Position numbers and translations under genes: made by a program
Source: an uncultured Collinsella sp.
Lineage (GTDB): Bacteria > Actinomycetota > Coriobacteriia > Coriobacteriales > Coriobacteriaceae
Assembly: GCA_958421275.1 (NCBI GenBank)
Contig: CATZLI010000004.1
Coordinates: 186,001-250,000 of the forward strand
DNA: 64,000 bases
Reading direction: 5' to 3'
Shown here: positions 24,409 to 32,881 of the stretch, piece by piece
How positions within the stretch are numbered: the stretch's first letter is position 1
Layout of the letters: each line of letters begins with the position of its first letter
Notes under the pieces: generated by a model
The model's input: only the letters and a program-made list of their open reading frames with translations
Told to the model about the DNA's origin: nothing
The model's database searches: none

Positions 24409-24521
24409 GTAGACTTTTAGCACTTTGGCGACCAGGAAGTTTTGTAACAAGCTATCTACCTGCGGTTTTGAAAAGCAGGATGAACGGCCTGCTCGGGATG
24501 TTCAAAAAAGTCTACTCACTT
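24401..24521 (+). repeat. Terminal-inverted-repeat element, copy 1
   Basis: It begins CTAAGTGAGTAGACTTTT and ends AAAAAGTCTACTCACTT, a near-perfect inverted repeat. The interior is closely similar to the copy at 25821-25943, sharing CACTTTGGCGACCAGG and TACCTGCGG. The first 12 bases contain TAA, TGA and TAG, one in each frame; the second of these ends the upstream gene. No coding capacity is seen. Confidence 0.9.
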
Positions 24522-24555
24522 GCCGCGCAAAGCTCCTGCATGAGAAAAAAATGGG

Positions 24556-24621
24556 GTTTTCAACAGGGCTTCGTCCAGCTCTTGGCAAGCTTTTGGCCAG
24601 TTGGGGAGGGCTGTTGAAAAC
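24556..24621 (+). repeat. Inverted repeat upstream of the nuclease-like gene
   Basis: GTTTTCAACAG (24556-24566) and CTGTTGAAAAC (24611-24621) are perfect complements separated by 44 bases. They lie between the first repeat element and the nuclease-like gene. This could be a leader hairpin, an operator or part of the mobile unit. Nothing else recognisable lies in 24522-24704. Confidence 0.55.
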
Positions 24622-24704
24622 TTTGCAGTCCGTTCGGCGCCATTTTTGGTGCGTTCGCGCCAATGCGTGACTGACTGGGTTGAAATTCGTGTTTTCCTGT
24701 GCCT

Positions 24705-25832
24705 ATGAAGGATCTACTTTGTGACATATCGGCTTTTAGGTACTGGCGTTTGCCTCCTCAAGTCCGCGCTTTGTGTCCGCCGCTTCCACGACCGGAAGAA
24801 GACCGGCAGCGATATGATCTCGCCCGCAACCCGACGGCTGCGGTCGCGCTCGGTTTTCCGTTGTATACATTGGTTCGGACGAGAAACAAACGGACTTGTC
24901 CTGCCAGCATTAGGCAGCGGCTGTTTCTTGGTGAGCTCCCCAGGGAATCCGTGCTGGAAACGGAGCATGGGTTTTTGGTTACATCTCCTCTACTGACGAC
25001 ATTCATCATGTCGCGGCATCTGACGGATCTTCAGCTTCTTTTGGTATTGGCGGAGATGTGTGGCTTGTTTGCGGTGTGTGCCCTGCCGGCGGCACTTGAG
25101 GCGGAGCTTTCGCGTGCAATTGATTCGGGCGCGATTTCGACAACGTTCGGTTGGGTGCGCTGCCCGTCCGAGGACGGCATCGCCTCAAATTTATGGCGTC
25201 GAGACGCTTTGGTTTTGGGCGGAGACCTTGACCGTTTTTGTTCAGATGTTTGCGGGATGCGTTGCGGCAATAGATTTATGGCGGTATCGCAACTCGTTCC
25301 ATTGGGTGCCGCGTCGCCTTTTGAGGTCGAGGCGTATTTGTTGCTTGGACTGCCGCGAGCCCTGGGAGGCGAAGGTTTTTGCGGCATAGAGCTTAATGTT
25401 GAAGTGATGCTAAACACAAGTGCTCGAGCGATTGTGGAAAAGTCCCGTGTATATATCGACCTACTTCTTTCTTCGCCGGACGGCAGGCGACAGGTGGCCA
25501 TTGAATGTCAGGGAAAGGCCTCGCACGGACGCGCAGGGGATGGCTTGCGTGACGCTGACCGCATGACGGCCCTTCAGGCCATGGGCTACGATGTACTTCT
25601 CCTGACACACAGACAGATATCCGATGAGGATAGATTCCGCGCGATCGTTAAGGCCATATGCAGGATGCTCGATGCTGAATATCGTGATAAAAGCTCAGAT
25701 GAGCAAAGGGCTGAGACATTACTCCGGTCTGAACTATTCGTTGACTGGACAAAATTGGGAGTAATCGACGGGAAGATGCCCGTTAGACACAAAACGGCTC
25801 AATCGTGGACGGCTGCGGTTCTAAGTGAGTAG
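24705..25832 (+). CDS. Uncharacterised protein with DUF559-like PD-(D/E)XK nuclease domain
   Basis: 375 residues from ATG 24705; GTG at 24699 is also possible and neither has a clear ribosome site. Residues 1-200 match no domain I know, although FLVTSPLLTTFIMSR resembles Coriobacterial AbiEi/DUF559-type proteins. Residues 205-310 look like a PD-(D/E)XK fold: Glu207, Asp252 in YIDLLLSS, Glu267-Cys-Gln269 in VAIECQGKASH, then DADRMTALQAMGYDVLLLT. The stop TAG (25830-25832) lies in the terminus of a repeat element, and a matching element lies upstream, so the gene is bracketed. Codon use appears less GC-biased than in neighbouring genes. A nuclease or toxin-like role is an inference. Confidence 0.7.
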   Translation: MKDLLCDISAFRYWRLPPQVRALCPPLPRPEEDRQRYDLARNPTAAVALGFPLYTLVRTRNKRTCPASIRQRLFLGELPRESVLETEHGFLVTSPLLTTFIMSRHLTDLQLLLVLAEMCGLFAVCALPAALEAELSRAIDSGAISTTFGWVRCPSEDGIASNLWRRDALVLGGDLDRFCSDVCGMRCGNRFMAVSQLVPLGAASPFEVEAYLLLGLPRALGGEGFCGIELNVEVMLNTSARAIVEKSRVYIDLLLSSPDGRRQVAIECQGKASHGRAGDGLRDADRMTALQAMGYDVLLLTHRQISDEDRFRAIVKAICRMLDAEYRDKSSDEQRAETLLRSELFVDWTKLGVIDGKMPVRHKTAQSWTAAVLSE

Positions 25833-25943
25833 ACTTTTGGCACTTTGGCGACCAGGCCGTTTTGCAACAAGTCATTTACCTGCGGCTTTATAAAGCAATA
25901 TGGGTGGTGTGCTCGGCAAGTTCCAAAAAGTCTACTCACTTAG
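25821..25943 (+). repeat. Terminal-inverted-repeat element, copy 2
   Basis: Ends CTAAGTGAGTAGACTTTT and AAAAGTCTACTCACTTAG are perfect 18-base inverted repeats. The first 12 bases overlap the 3' end of the nuclease-like gene and supply its TAG stop. It has the same orientation as copies 1 and 3. Confidence 0.92.
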
Positions 25944-26013
25944 TTTTTGACGAGAAGCCTATGCCGAAGGCGGTCCTATTTCAGGGCGTTAACAAGTTCG
26001 TGAGGCACGAAAA

Positions 26014-26040
26014 AGGCCCGAACCAATACGGTCCGGGCCT
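26014..26040 (-). terminator. Terminator of the rubrerythrin gene
   Basis: AGGCCCG and CGGGCCT flank a 13-base loop; on the minus strand the hairpin runs into TTTTTCG. Confidence 0.8.
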
Positions 26041-26074
26041 CATCGAGCTAGAGGTTATGTCTCAAGCGGTTGGC

Positions 26075-26635
26075 TTAGCCAAAGTAGCGCTTGAGCAGGC
26101 CGGCGAAAGCCTTGCCGTGGCGGGCCTCGTCGCGAGCCATCTCGTGCACGGTATCGTGGATGGCATCGAGACCAGCGGCCTTGGCGCGCTTGGCAAGATC
26201 GGTCTTGCCGGCGGTGGCGCCGTTCTCGGCCTCAACGCGCATCTCGAGGTTCTTCTTGGTGGAGTCGGTCACGACCTCGCCCAGGAGCTCAGCGAACTTG
26301 GCAGCGTGCTCGGCCTCCTCGTGGGCAGCCTTCTCCCAGTACAGGCCGATCTCGGGATAGCCCTCGCGATGAGCGACGCGAGCCATGGCCAGGTACATAC
26401 CGACCTCGGAGCACTCGCCCTCAAAGTTGGCGCGCAGGTCGGCAACGATGTCCTCAGAGACACCCTCCATCTTGGCGACGCCCACGACGTGCTCGGCGGC
26501 CCACTCGAGCTGGCCCTCCTCCTGCTTCAGGAAACGAGAACCGGGAACGCCGCACTGGGGGCACTTAAAATCCTCGGGCAGCTGGTCGCCGTCGAACTCT
26601 TCCACATAACCGCAAACGGGGCAAACAAACTTCAT
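26075..26635 (-). CDS. Rubrerythrin with N-terminal rubredoxin domain (reverse rubrerythrin)
   Basis: 186 residues. A rubredoxin-like iron site comes first (CPVCGY with Cys5 and Cys8, CPQCG with Cys25 and Cys28). A ferritin-like four-helix domain follows, with diiron-ligand motifs such as ECSEVGMYL, HEEAEHAAKF and DEARHGKAF. This is the reversed domain order compared with classical rubrerythrin. It reduces hydrogen peroxide in anaerobes using electrons from an NAD(P)H-rubredoxin route. The start at 26635 follows AAAGGA. It is a single-gene unit. Confidence 0.92.
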   Translation of the reverse strand: MKFVCPVCGYVEEFDGDQLPEDFKCPQCGVPGSRFLKQEEGQLEWAAEHVVGVAKMEGVSEDIVADLRANFEGECSEVGMYLAMARVAHREGYPEIGLYWEKAAHEEAEHAAKFAELLGEVVTDSTKKNLEMRVEAENGATAGKTDLAKRAKAAGLDAIHDTVHEMARDEARHGKAFAGLLKRYFG

Positions 26636-26857
26636 GATTCGATCCTTTCGATCGATGGCGATTGCGCGCTCGTCCGGTCCCGTAAGGGCCCTCTCCGGAC
26701 GTGCGTCTTGACGAGTTCTATTATCCATAAATGCAATCAAATGTGAAGCCTATTAGGAATGATTTTTAATAAAACAATTTTGAGATATGAAGATGTTGAT
26801 TGATTAACGATTGGCAGGCCGTCTTTGACCGCCGCTGAGTACAATCGGGCGAGCAAA

Positions 26858-26873
26858 TGTTGACCTATCAACA
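26858..26873 (+). promoter_or_regulatory. Palindrome before the alcohol dehydrogenase gene
   Basis: TGTTGA and TCAACA, separated by CCTA, form a 6-base inverted repeat just upstream of the ribosome site. It is a candidate operator of the alcohol/aldehyde dehydrogenase operon. Confidence 0.4.
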
Positions 26874-26891
26874 AATGAAGGAGTTTCCTTT

Positions 26892-28112
26892 ATGCATCTA
26901 GCCCGTCGTGCCTGGTGCCGAACATATCAGACGGTTTTTCGCATTGCATTGCCGATCCTGCCCTATACCGAGCCGCGCATTTTAGAGCATGCCGAGGATG
27001 TGCCCGCGGTGCTTCAAAAGCGCTCGATCCAGAAGGTCCTTATCGTGACGGATCCTGGTATTGCACGTTTGGGGCTCACGGCATCACTCGAGCGTGCGCT
27101 TACGGCTCAGGGGATTGGCGTTACGGTCTATGCCGAAACGCGTGCAAACCCCACGGTTTCAAACGTGGAAGAAGCGGCGTCCCTGTATCGAGAGAGCGCC
27201 TGCCAGGCCATTATCGGCTTTGGCGGTGGCTCGGCCATGGACTGTGCCAAGGGCGTGGGCGCACGCATTGCGCAGCCAAACAAGCCCATCAACAAGATGC
27301 GCGGCCTACTGCGGATTCATCGTCTCCTGCCGCTGCTTATTGCGGTTCCCACTACCGCCGGTACGGGAAGCGAAGTCACGCTCGCGGCGGTTATCACCGA
27401 TGACGAGACGCACTACAAATACCCCATTAACGACTTTGTGCTCATCCCGCGTTTTGCAGTCCACGACCCCGAGTTTACGTGCGGCTTGCCCGCTTCCATT
27501 ACGGGGCAGACGGGCATGGACGCCCTGACGCATGCCGTTGAGGCCTTTATCGGGCGAAGCACCACGCCCTATACGCGTAAGATGGCGCGACAGGCGGTGC
27601 AGCTTATCCACGACAATTTGCTCGAGGCCTATGAGCATGGTGACGACATGTGCGCTCGTCGCAATATGCTTTTGGCGGCGTATAAGGCGGGCGTTGCGTT
27701 TACCCGCTCCTATGTCGGATATGTGCATGCCATCGCGCACAGTTTGGGCGGCCGATACGGAATTCCGCACGGTTTGGCCAACGCGATCATCCTGCCGCAC
27801 ATGCTTCGCGCTTATGGTGACGCCGCCGCCCCCAAGCTTGCCGATCTTGCTCGCATGGCGGGCATTGCGCCGGCTACCGCGCAGGACAGTCTTGCGGCCG
27901 AGGCCTTTATCGATTGGGTCGACCGCATGAACGAGGCCCTGGGAATCCCCAAATATGTCTCGGGTATTCGCCGCTCCGATATTCCGCAAATGGCGGTCCA
28001 TGCCGATGCCGAGGCCAATCCCCTGTACCCCGTTCCGCTTTTGATGGACCGCCCGGAGCTCGAGCATATGTACGAGGTCGTCGCGGGTGGTATGTTTGAG
28101 GACGAGAACTAG
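26892..28112 (+). CDS. Iron-containing alcohol dehydrogenase
   Basis: 406 residues of the group III alcohol dehydrogenase family. The nucleotide site GFGGGSAMDCAKG and the segment TTAGTGSEVT are present. The metal ligands lie in MDALTHAVEAF (Asp, His) and in HAIAHSLGGRYGIPHG (two His). The start follows AAGGAG. The aldehyde dehydrogenase gene begins nine bases after its stop, so the pair probably interconverts an alcohol, an aldehyde and an acid, with redox balancing as the likely purpose. The exact alcohol cannot be told. Confidence 0.9.
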   Translation: MHLARRAWCRTYQTVFRIALPILPYTEPRILEHAEDVPAVLQKRSIQKVLIVTDPGIARLGLTASLERALTAQGIGVTVYAETRANPTVSNVEEAASLYRESACQAIIGFGGGSAMDCAKGVGARIAQPNKPINKMRGLLRIHRLLPLLIAVPTTAGTGSEVTLAAVITDDETHYKYPINDFVLIPRFAVHDPEFTCGLPASITGQTGMDALTHAVEAFIGRSTTPYTRKMARQAVQLIHDNLLEAYEHGDDMCARRNMLLAAYKAGVAFTRSYVGYVHAIAHSLGGRYGIPHGLANAIILPHMLRAYGDAAAPKLADLARMAGIAPATAQDSLAAEAFIDWVDRMNEALGIPKYVSGIRRSDIPQMAVHADAEANPLYPVPLLMDRPELEHMYEVVAGGMFEDEN

Positions 28113-28120
28113 GAGGGTCC

Positions 28121-29500
28121 ATGAACACCGAGGAAATTGCGCGCATCGTCGGCGATCAGCGCGCCTACTTTAAGACGCACGCCACGTTTGATGTCGATGT
28201 TCGACGTCGTGCACTCGTGAGTTTACGCGATGCGGTGCGGGCCCACGAGGCCGATATTGCCCATGCGCTCAAGACCGATTTGGGAAAGTCGCATGACGAG
28301 GCCTATATGTGCGAGATTGGTACGTCGCTTTCCGAGATTCGACATCAGATCGCTCACGTGGCTCGGTGGAGTCGTCCGCGCCTGCGTCCGTGTGACCTTG
28401 CCAATGCCGTGAGTGTGTGCAAAACGCAAGCCGTGCCCTATGGCGTCACGCTCATCATGGCGCCGTGGAACTACCCGTTTTTGCTAACGCTCGAGCCGCT
28501 CGCCGGCGCCCTTGCCGCTGGCAATACTGTGGTCATCAAGCCGAGCGCCTATGCTCCGGCTTCGAGCGCGGTGCTCAAGCAAATCTGTGAAGAGGCATTT
28601 GATCCGCGCCTGGTGATGGTTGTCGAGGGCGGGCGCGCCGAAAACGAAGCGCTGCTCGACGAGTGCTGGGACAAGATCTTCTTTACCGGTAGCGTTCCGG
28701 TCGGCAAGCTCGTTATGGAGCGCGCAAGTAAAAACCTTACGCCCGTGACGCTTGAACTGGGCGGAAAGAGTCCCTGCATCGTGGATGCGACGGCAAACTT
28801 GAAGGTCGCGGCGCGGCGTATCGCCTTTGGCAAATGGCTCAACGTGGGGCAGACCTGCGTGGCGCCCGACTACCTGCTGGTCGATACGCGCGTGCACGAC
28901 GAGCTGCTGGGCCTCATCAAGGAAGAGACCCGCCGTATGTTTGGCGAGCATCCGCTCGATAACGAGGACTACGGGCATATCGTCAACGCCAAGCATTTTG
29001 CGCGCGTGCGCGGGCTGATCGATCCCGATAAGGTCGTGCTTGGAGGTACCGCGCGCGAGACTTCGCTCAAGATTGAGCCGACGATTTTGGACGGCGTGTC
29101 CCCCGATGACGCCGTGATGCAGGAGGAAATCTTCGGTCCCATCTTGCCGGTGCTGACGTTTGAGAGCCTAGACGAGGCCGAGACGTTTATTACGGATCGT
29201 CCGACGCCGCTGGCCCTGTATATCTTTAGCCAGGACCGTGCGGCTCAGCAGCGCTTTGTGCGCTACGTGCCCTTTGGCGGCGGCTGCGTCAACGACACGA
29301 TCATGCACTTGGCTACGAGCCATATGGGCTTTGGCGGCATGGGTGCGAGCGGTATGGGCCAGTACCATGGCCGCGAGAGCTTCGATACGTTTAGCCACAA
29401 GAAGAGCATCGTGAACAAGGCTACGTGGCTGGACGTGCCATTCCGCTATGCCCCTTACGCAAGCTGGAAGCACAAGTTCGTGCGCATGTTTGTGCATTAG
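28121..29500 (+). CDS. Aldehyde dehydrogenase (ALDH3-like)
   Basis: 459 residues, the short form typical of class 3 aldehyde dehydrogenases. The general base Glu212 is in ELGGKSP and the nucleophile Cys246 is in VGQTCVAPDY. MAPWNYPFLL and the coenzyme-loop FTGSVPVGK are also present. The start has AGGAGG four bases upstream. The C-terminal segment after about residue 430 may be membrane-associating, as in some ALDH3 proteins. Co-transcribed with the alcohol dehydrogenase. Confidence 0.92.
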   Translation: MNTEEIARIVGDQRAYFKTHATFDVDVRRRALVSLRDAVRAHEADIAHALKTDLGKSHDEAYMCEIGTSLSEIRHQIAHVARWSRPRLRPCDLANAVSVCKTQAVPYGVTLIMAPWNYPFLLTLEPLAGALAAGNTVVIKPSAYAPASSAVLKQICEEAFDPRLVMVVEGGRAENEALLDECWDKIFFTGSVPVGKLVMERASKNLTPVTLELGGKSPCIVDATANLKVAARRIAFGKWLNVGQTCVAPDYLLVDTRVHDELLGLIKEETRRMFGEHPLDNEDYGHIVNAKHFARVRGLIDPDKVVLGGTARETSLKIEPTILDGVSPDDAVMQEEIFGPILPVLTFESLDEAETFITDRPTPLALYIFSQDRAAQQRFVRYVPFGGGCVNDTIMHLATSHMGFGGMGASGMGQYHGRESFDTFSHKKSIVNKATWLDVPFRYAPYASWKHKFVRMFVH

Positions 29501-29765
29501 AATCAGATGACATAGGGGCAAACAAAATAGCCGCCCCCGCGTAAGCGAAGACGGCCACTTCTCACGATGAAAACGTGTATCGGAGTTGGCAAGACCCGCT
29601 GCCGCGGGTGCCATTCGTGCTCCTATCTTATCTGCAAGCGCTCTGTCTCGCAGACGTTGCAGCAAATGGGTGAAAGGTGCGAGCGGGCGAATTCGTGTCC
29701 GCACGAGTTCGTAGACTTCTCACTAAGGTTAAGCGCCGGTTTACCCGGCCGTTAGAGGAGCTGCC

Positions 29766-30092
29766 ATGTACGAGCCTTCGCGTGTTCTTTTGTCGTTTCA
29801 TATCGCAGGATTTCAGTATGCCGACGGTGCCTTGGTCCTGGGCGATCTTAAGGTTGGCGATAAGCTGACGCTGTGTGCCGAGCGCGATAATCCCCATGAC
29901 CCTGAGGCGGTTGCGATCTACTACGACGATACCAAGCTTGGGTATGTTCCGGGAAACGAGGTCGGCCCACTGTCCTTGATGATGTATTACGGCCACGAGG
30001 ACGTTTTTGAGGCCCGCGTACAGCAGGTTGCGCCCGAGCGCAGCCCCTGGCATCAGGTGCGCGTTGGCCTTTATGTGGTGGATGCTCGCTAG
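29766..30092 (+). CDS. Stand-alone HIRAN domain protein
   Basis: 108 residues, almost all HIRAN domain: SFHIAGFQYADG, then a GDKLTLCAERDNPHDPEAVAI-like core and LGYVPGNEV. HIRAN domains bind 3' ends of single-stranded DNA and are usually fused to helicases or nucleases acting on stalled forks. The start has GAGGAG five bases upstream. It is followed by a small acidic protein and a metallophosphoesterase on the same strand, so a role in nucleic acid processing is plausible. The 265 bases upstream hold no convincing gene. Confidence 0.82.
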   Translation: MYEPSRVLLSFHIAGFQYADGALVLGDLKVGDKLTLCAERDNPHDPEAVAIYYDDTKLGYVPGNEVGPLSLMMYYGHEDVFEARVQQVAPERSPWHQVRVGLYVVDAR

Positions 30093-30110
30093 CCGGCAAT
30101 GGAGACTGTC

Positions 30111-30290
30111 ATGTTTGATGACGATGACCTGTTCGATTTGACGGATGATCCGTTTGTGTGGGATCTGCTACTCGACGACGATGAGCTGGAGCAGGACCGT
30201 AAGAAGCGGCAGGACAAGAATGCCCAGGGTGACGCTTCGAAAAAGCAAGAGAAGCACCGCCGCGGACTGTTCGGCGGGCTCTTTGGATAA
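30111..30290 (+). CDS. Small acidic/basic hypothetical protein
   Basis: 59 residues. The first half is acidic (MFDDDDLFDLTDD, LLDDDELEQD) and the second is basic and ends GLFGGLFG. The ATG at 30111 follows GGAG; an earlier in-frame ATG at 30099 is possible. It lies 18 bases after the HIRAN gene, so it is probably co-translated. No family is recognised. Confidence 0.6.
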   Translation: MFDDDDLFDLTDDPFVWDLLLDDDELEQDRKKRQDKNAQGDASKKQEKHRRGLFGGLFG

Positions 30291-30356
30291 CCGCCGCATC
30301 GCTGCATCTGTATACTTAGCACGAGTTTGACACATTGCGAAATGAGGACAGAGACG

Positions 30357-30902
30357 ATGATGTGGTTTACCGCCGACCTGCACCTGGGCGATACGAATAT
30401 CTTGCACGATATGGATCGGCCGTTTGATTCGGTCGAGGAGATGAACCGCAAGGTCATCGCTGCCATCAATGAGTGCGTGGCGGCGGACGACCGTCTTTAT
30501 ATCCTGGGTGACTTTACCTATCGCTTGCCCCTAGCGGATGCTGTGCGCCTTCGCGAGCGTATCGAATGCAAGAATGTGACACTCATCCGTGGCAACCATG
30601 ACGGCGACTGGGAAGATCCGGACGCGCCGCGCATTTGGGATGAGGTGCGCGATTATCTGGAGGTTGCTCCCGGCTATGCCAAGGGCCACCGTCTGGTTAT
30701 GAGCCACTACCCCATGCTCAGCTGGAATGGTAAGGCGCGTGGCGCCATCATGCTACACGGGCATATCCACAGCAGAGGAGACCGCACCAACGCACGCAAC
30801 CGCGATCGCGAGCGCCCCATTTACCGCTACGATGTGGGCCTCGACGCCAACGAGTACAAGCCCGTAAGCCGCGACCAGATTCTTAGCTTCTTTGGGCTAT
30901 AG
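30357..30902 (+). CDS. Calcineurin-like metallophosphoesterase
   Basis: 181 residues with the full set of metallophosphoesterase motifs: DLHLGD, GDF, GNHD, and HGHIHS near residue 135. The size fits the small phosphodiesterase group that acts on cyclic nucleotides, nucleic acid ends or phosphoproteins; the substrate is unknown. GAGGA precedes the start, where two ATGs lie in tandem (30357 and 30360). It may belong to the same transcription unit as the HIRAN protein. Confidence 0.85.
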   Translation: MMWFTADLHLGDTNILHDMDRPFDSVEEMNRKVIAAINECVAADDRLYILGDFTYRLPLADAVRLRERIECKNVTLIRGNHDGDWEDPDAPRIWDEVRDYLEVAPGYAKGHRLVMSHYPMLSWNGKARGAIMLHGHIHSRGDRTNARNRDRERPIYRYDVGLDANEYKPVSRDQILSFFGL

Positions 30903-30958
30903 GGCGCCAGAACCACCACAAAGGGGACACAGTGCGCCTTTGTGGTGGTTCTGGCGCC
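30903..30958 (+). terminator. 22-base perfect hairpin after the metallophosphoesterase gene
   Basis: GGCGCCAGAACCACCACAAA plus GG (30903-30924) pairs without mismatch with 30937-30958 around a 12-base loop. It starts right after the stop codon. There is no adjacent T-run, although CTTTTTTG occurs 23 bases later. It may be a repeat-type element used as a terminator. Confidence 0.75.
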
Positions 30959-31045
30959 GTTGCCATTATGGTGGCGGCGCCTTTTTTGTCCGTGCGGCGC
31001 GGTAGAGTGTAGTCGGTTGAAATTTGCGTCCATCGAGGAGCTGTT

Positions 31046-32803
31046 ATGAACGAGATCAAGTGCCCGCATTGTGGCGAAGTCTTTAAGGTCGATGCGTCTG
31101 GCTATGCGGATATCGTCAAGCAAGTACGCGATGCCGAGTTTTCGCGCGATCTGGATGAGCGTGTGAGGGCAGTCCAACGCGAGGGCGAGCAGGCGCTGGA
31201 GCTTGAGCGCTCGCGTTCGTCGGCTGCCTTGCAGGAGGCGGAGTCTCAGCGCAATGCACAACTCGTTGAGCAGAAGAATGCTGCGGCTCGGGAGTTGGCA
31301 CAAGAGGTCGCCAAGCGCGATGCCGAGCTTGTCGAGCTGCGCGCCAAGCTCGAGGGCGCTGCCGCAGAGCGCGAGAGCGCAAGCCAGCGTGCGGCGGTTG
31401 AGGCCCGTGCCGATGCTCAGAAGGAGAATGCTGAGCTTCAGCGCGAGATCGACAATTTGCGTGCGCGGCTGGGGCGCAAAGATGACGAAGCCAAGCTTGC
31501 CGAGTCGGCGGCGCGCAACGCTGCTCAAAACGATTTAGCTGCACGTGATGCCCAGATTGCCGAGCTGCAGGCCAGGCTTGCCGCAGCGGACAAGGCTCAG
31601 GAGATGGCGCTTGCCGCTGCCGCGGCAGAGTCGCAGCGTGATCTCGATGCCGCTCGCAGCGAGGCCGAACGTGCACTTGCTGACTACCGCGCGACGGTAC
31701 AGGAGAAGTTTTCCGCCGCAAAGGCACAATCTGAGCAAGAGGCCGAGGGTCTGCGTGCCCAGCTGCGCGAGCAGGAGCTGATGGCAAAAATGAACCTGTC
31801 GGAGGCAGTCGCCGCGGCGGAGCGAGAGCGCGACGAGGCACGTGCGAAACTGACGAGTGAACTGGCAGTGCGCGATTCGCGCGAGGAACAGGCAAAGGCG
31901 GCACATGAGCTCGAGCTTGCTCAAGCCAAGCGCGCGAGCGATGAGCTGATCCGCTACAAGGATGAAGAGATTGAGCGCCTGAAGGACATGAAGGTCCGCC
32001 TGTCCACCAAGATGGTGGGCGAGTCGCTCGAGCAGCACTGCGAGACCGAGTTCAACCGTCTGCGCATGACGGCGTTTCCCAACGCGTACTTCGAGAAAGA
32101 CAACGATGCGTCCGAGGGTACCAAGGGCGATTTTATCTTCCGCGAGTGCGACGCGAGCGGTAACGAGGTCATTTCGATTATGTTCGAGATGAAAAACGAG
32201 AACGACGAGACCGCGACCAAGCACAAGAACGAGGACTTCTTTAAGAAGCTCGACCACGATCGCCGCCAGAAGGGCTGTGAGTATGCAGTGCTCTGCACCC
32301 TGCTGGAGCCCGAGAGCGAGCTCTATAACGCGGGTATTGTCGACGTGAGTTACCGCTATGAGAAGATGTACGTGATCCGCCCGCAATTCTTCATTCCCAT
32401 GATTACGCTTCTTCGCAACGCCGCCATGGGTTCGCTGCGTTATAAGCAGGAGCTAGCGGAGTACAAACAGCAGAATATCGACGTCACGAACTTCGAAGCC
32501 AAGATGGAGAAGTTCAAGGACGGCTTCTCGCGCAACTACAACCTGGCGAGTAAGCAGTTCGAGTCGGCGATCAAGGAGATCGATGCCGCCATTAAGCAGC
32601 TCGAGAAGACCAAGGACGACCTGCGTCGCAGTACCGAGAATCTGCGTCTGGCCCACAACAAGGCCGATGAGCTTACCATTCGAAAGCTCACGTGGGGCAA
32701 CAAGACCATGAAGGCCGCCTTTGACGAGGCACGTGAGGCTGCGCCGGAGACAGGCGACGAGCCAGCCGAGGCGGATTCGTATGAGGTCGAGGATGCCGAG
32801 TAA
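31046..32803 (+). CDS. DUF2130 protein with zinc-binding N-terminus and long coiled coil
   Basis: 585 residues. It starts with a CPHCGEVF element that may bind metal as one half of a zinc site. Residues 35-310 are an Ala/Glu/Arg-rich coiled coil. Residues 320-480 form the DUF2130 domain (KMVGESLEQHCETEFNRLR, then KGDFIFRECDASG, MFEMKNEND), which resembles a restriction-endonuclease fold with Asp and Glu-x-Lys positions. A second coiled coil follows. The biochemical role is not established; the nuclease-like core suggests DNA binding or cutting. It follows the HIRAN and phosphoesterase genes on the same strand, but a strong hairpin separates them. Confidence 0.85.
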   Translation: MNEIKCPHCGEVFKVDASGYADIVKQVRDAEFSRDLDERVRAVQREGEQALELERSRSSAALQEAESQRNAQLVEQKNAAARELAQEVAKRDAELVELRAKLEGAAAERESASQRAAVEARADAQKENAELQREIDNLRARLGRKDDEAKLAESAARNAAQNDLAARDAQIAELQARLAAADKAQEMALAAAAAESQRDLDAARSEAERALADYRATVQEKFSAAKAQSEQEAEGLRAQLREQELMAKMNLSEAVAAAERERDEARAKLTSELAVRDSREEQAKAAHELELAQAKRASDELIRYKDEEIERLKDMKVRLSTKMVGESLEQHCETEFNRLRMTAFPNAYFEKDNDASEGTKGDFIFRECDASGNEVISIMFEMKNENDETATKHKNEDFFKKLDHDRRQKGCEYAVLCTLLEPESELYNAGIVDVSYRYEKMYVIRPQFFIPMITLLRNAAMGSLRYKQELAEYKQQNIDVTNFEAKMEKFKDGFSRNYNLASKQFESAIKEIDAAIKQLEKTKDDLRRSTENLRLAHNKADELTIRKLTWGNKTMKAAFDEAREAAPETGDEPAEADSYEVEDAE

Positions 32804-32822
32804 GGCATAGCGGATAGTGCAA

Positions 32823-32860
32823 AAGCGGGACCGCTGGCGATATTGCCAGCGGCCCCGCTT
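32823..32860 (+). terminator. Bidirectional terminator between DUF2130 and helicase genes
   Basis: A stem AGCGGG-CCGCTGGC with GCCAGCGG-CCCGCT (one internal mismatch) between two convergent genes, followed by TTGTTT. Confidence 0.8.
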
Positions 32861-32881
32861 GTTTCGTTCCAGTATGTTCGG

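Noticed and set aside
24556..24621. Possible left end of a transposon
   Set aside because: The 11-base inverted repeat is short and both arms lie on the same side of the gene, so it is more like a hairpin. Kept only as a repeat.
29567..29755. Cys-rich 62-codon frame (CRGCHSC)
   Set aside because: No ribosome site and no conserved pattern. It lies in the leader of the HIRAN gene and is best taken as chance.
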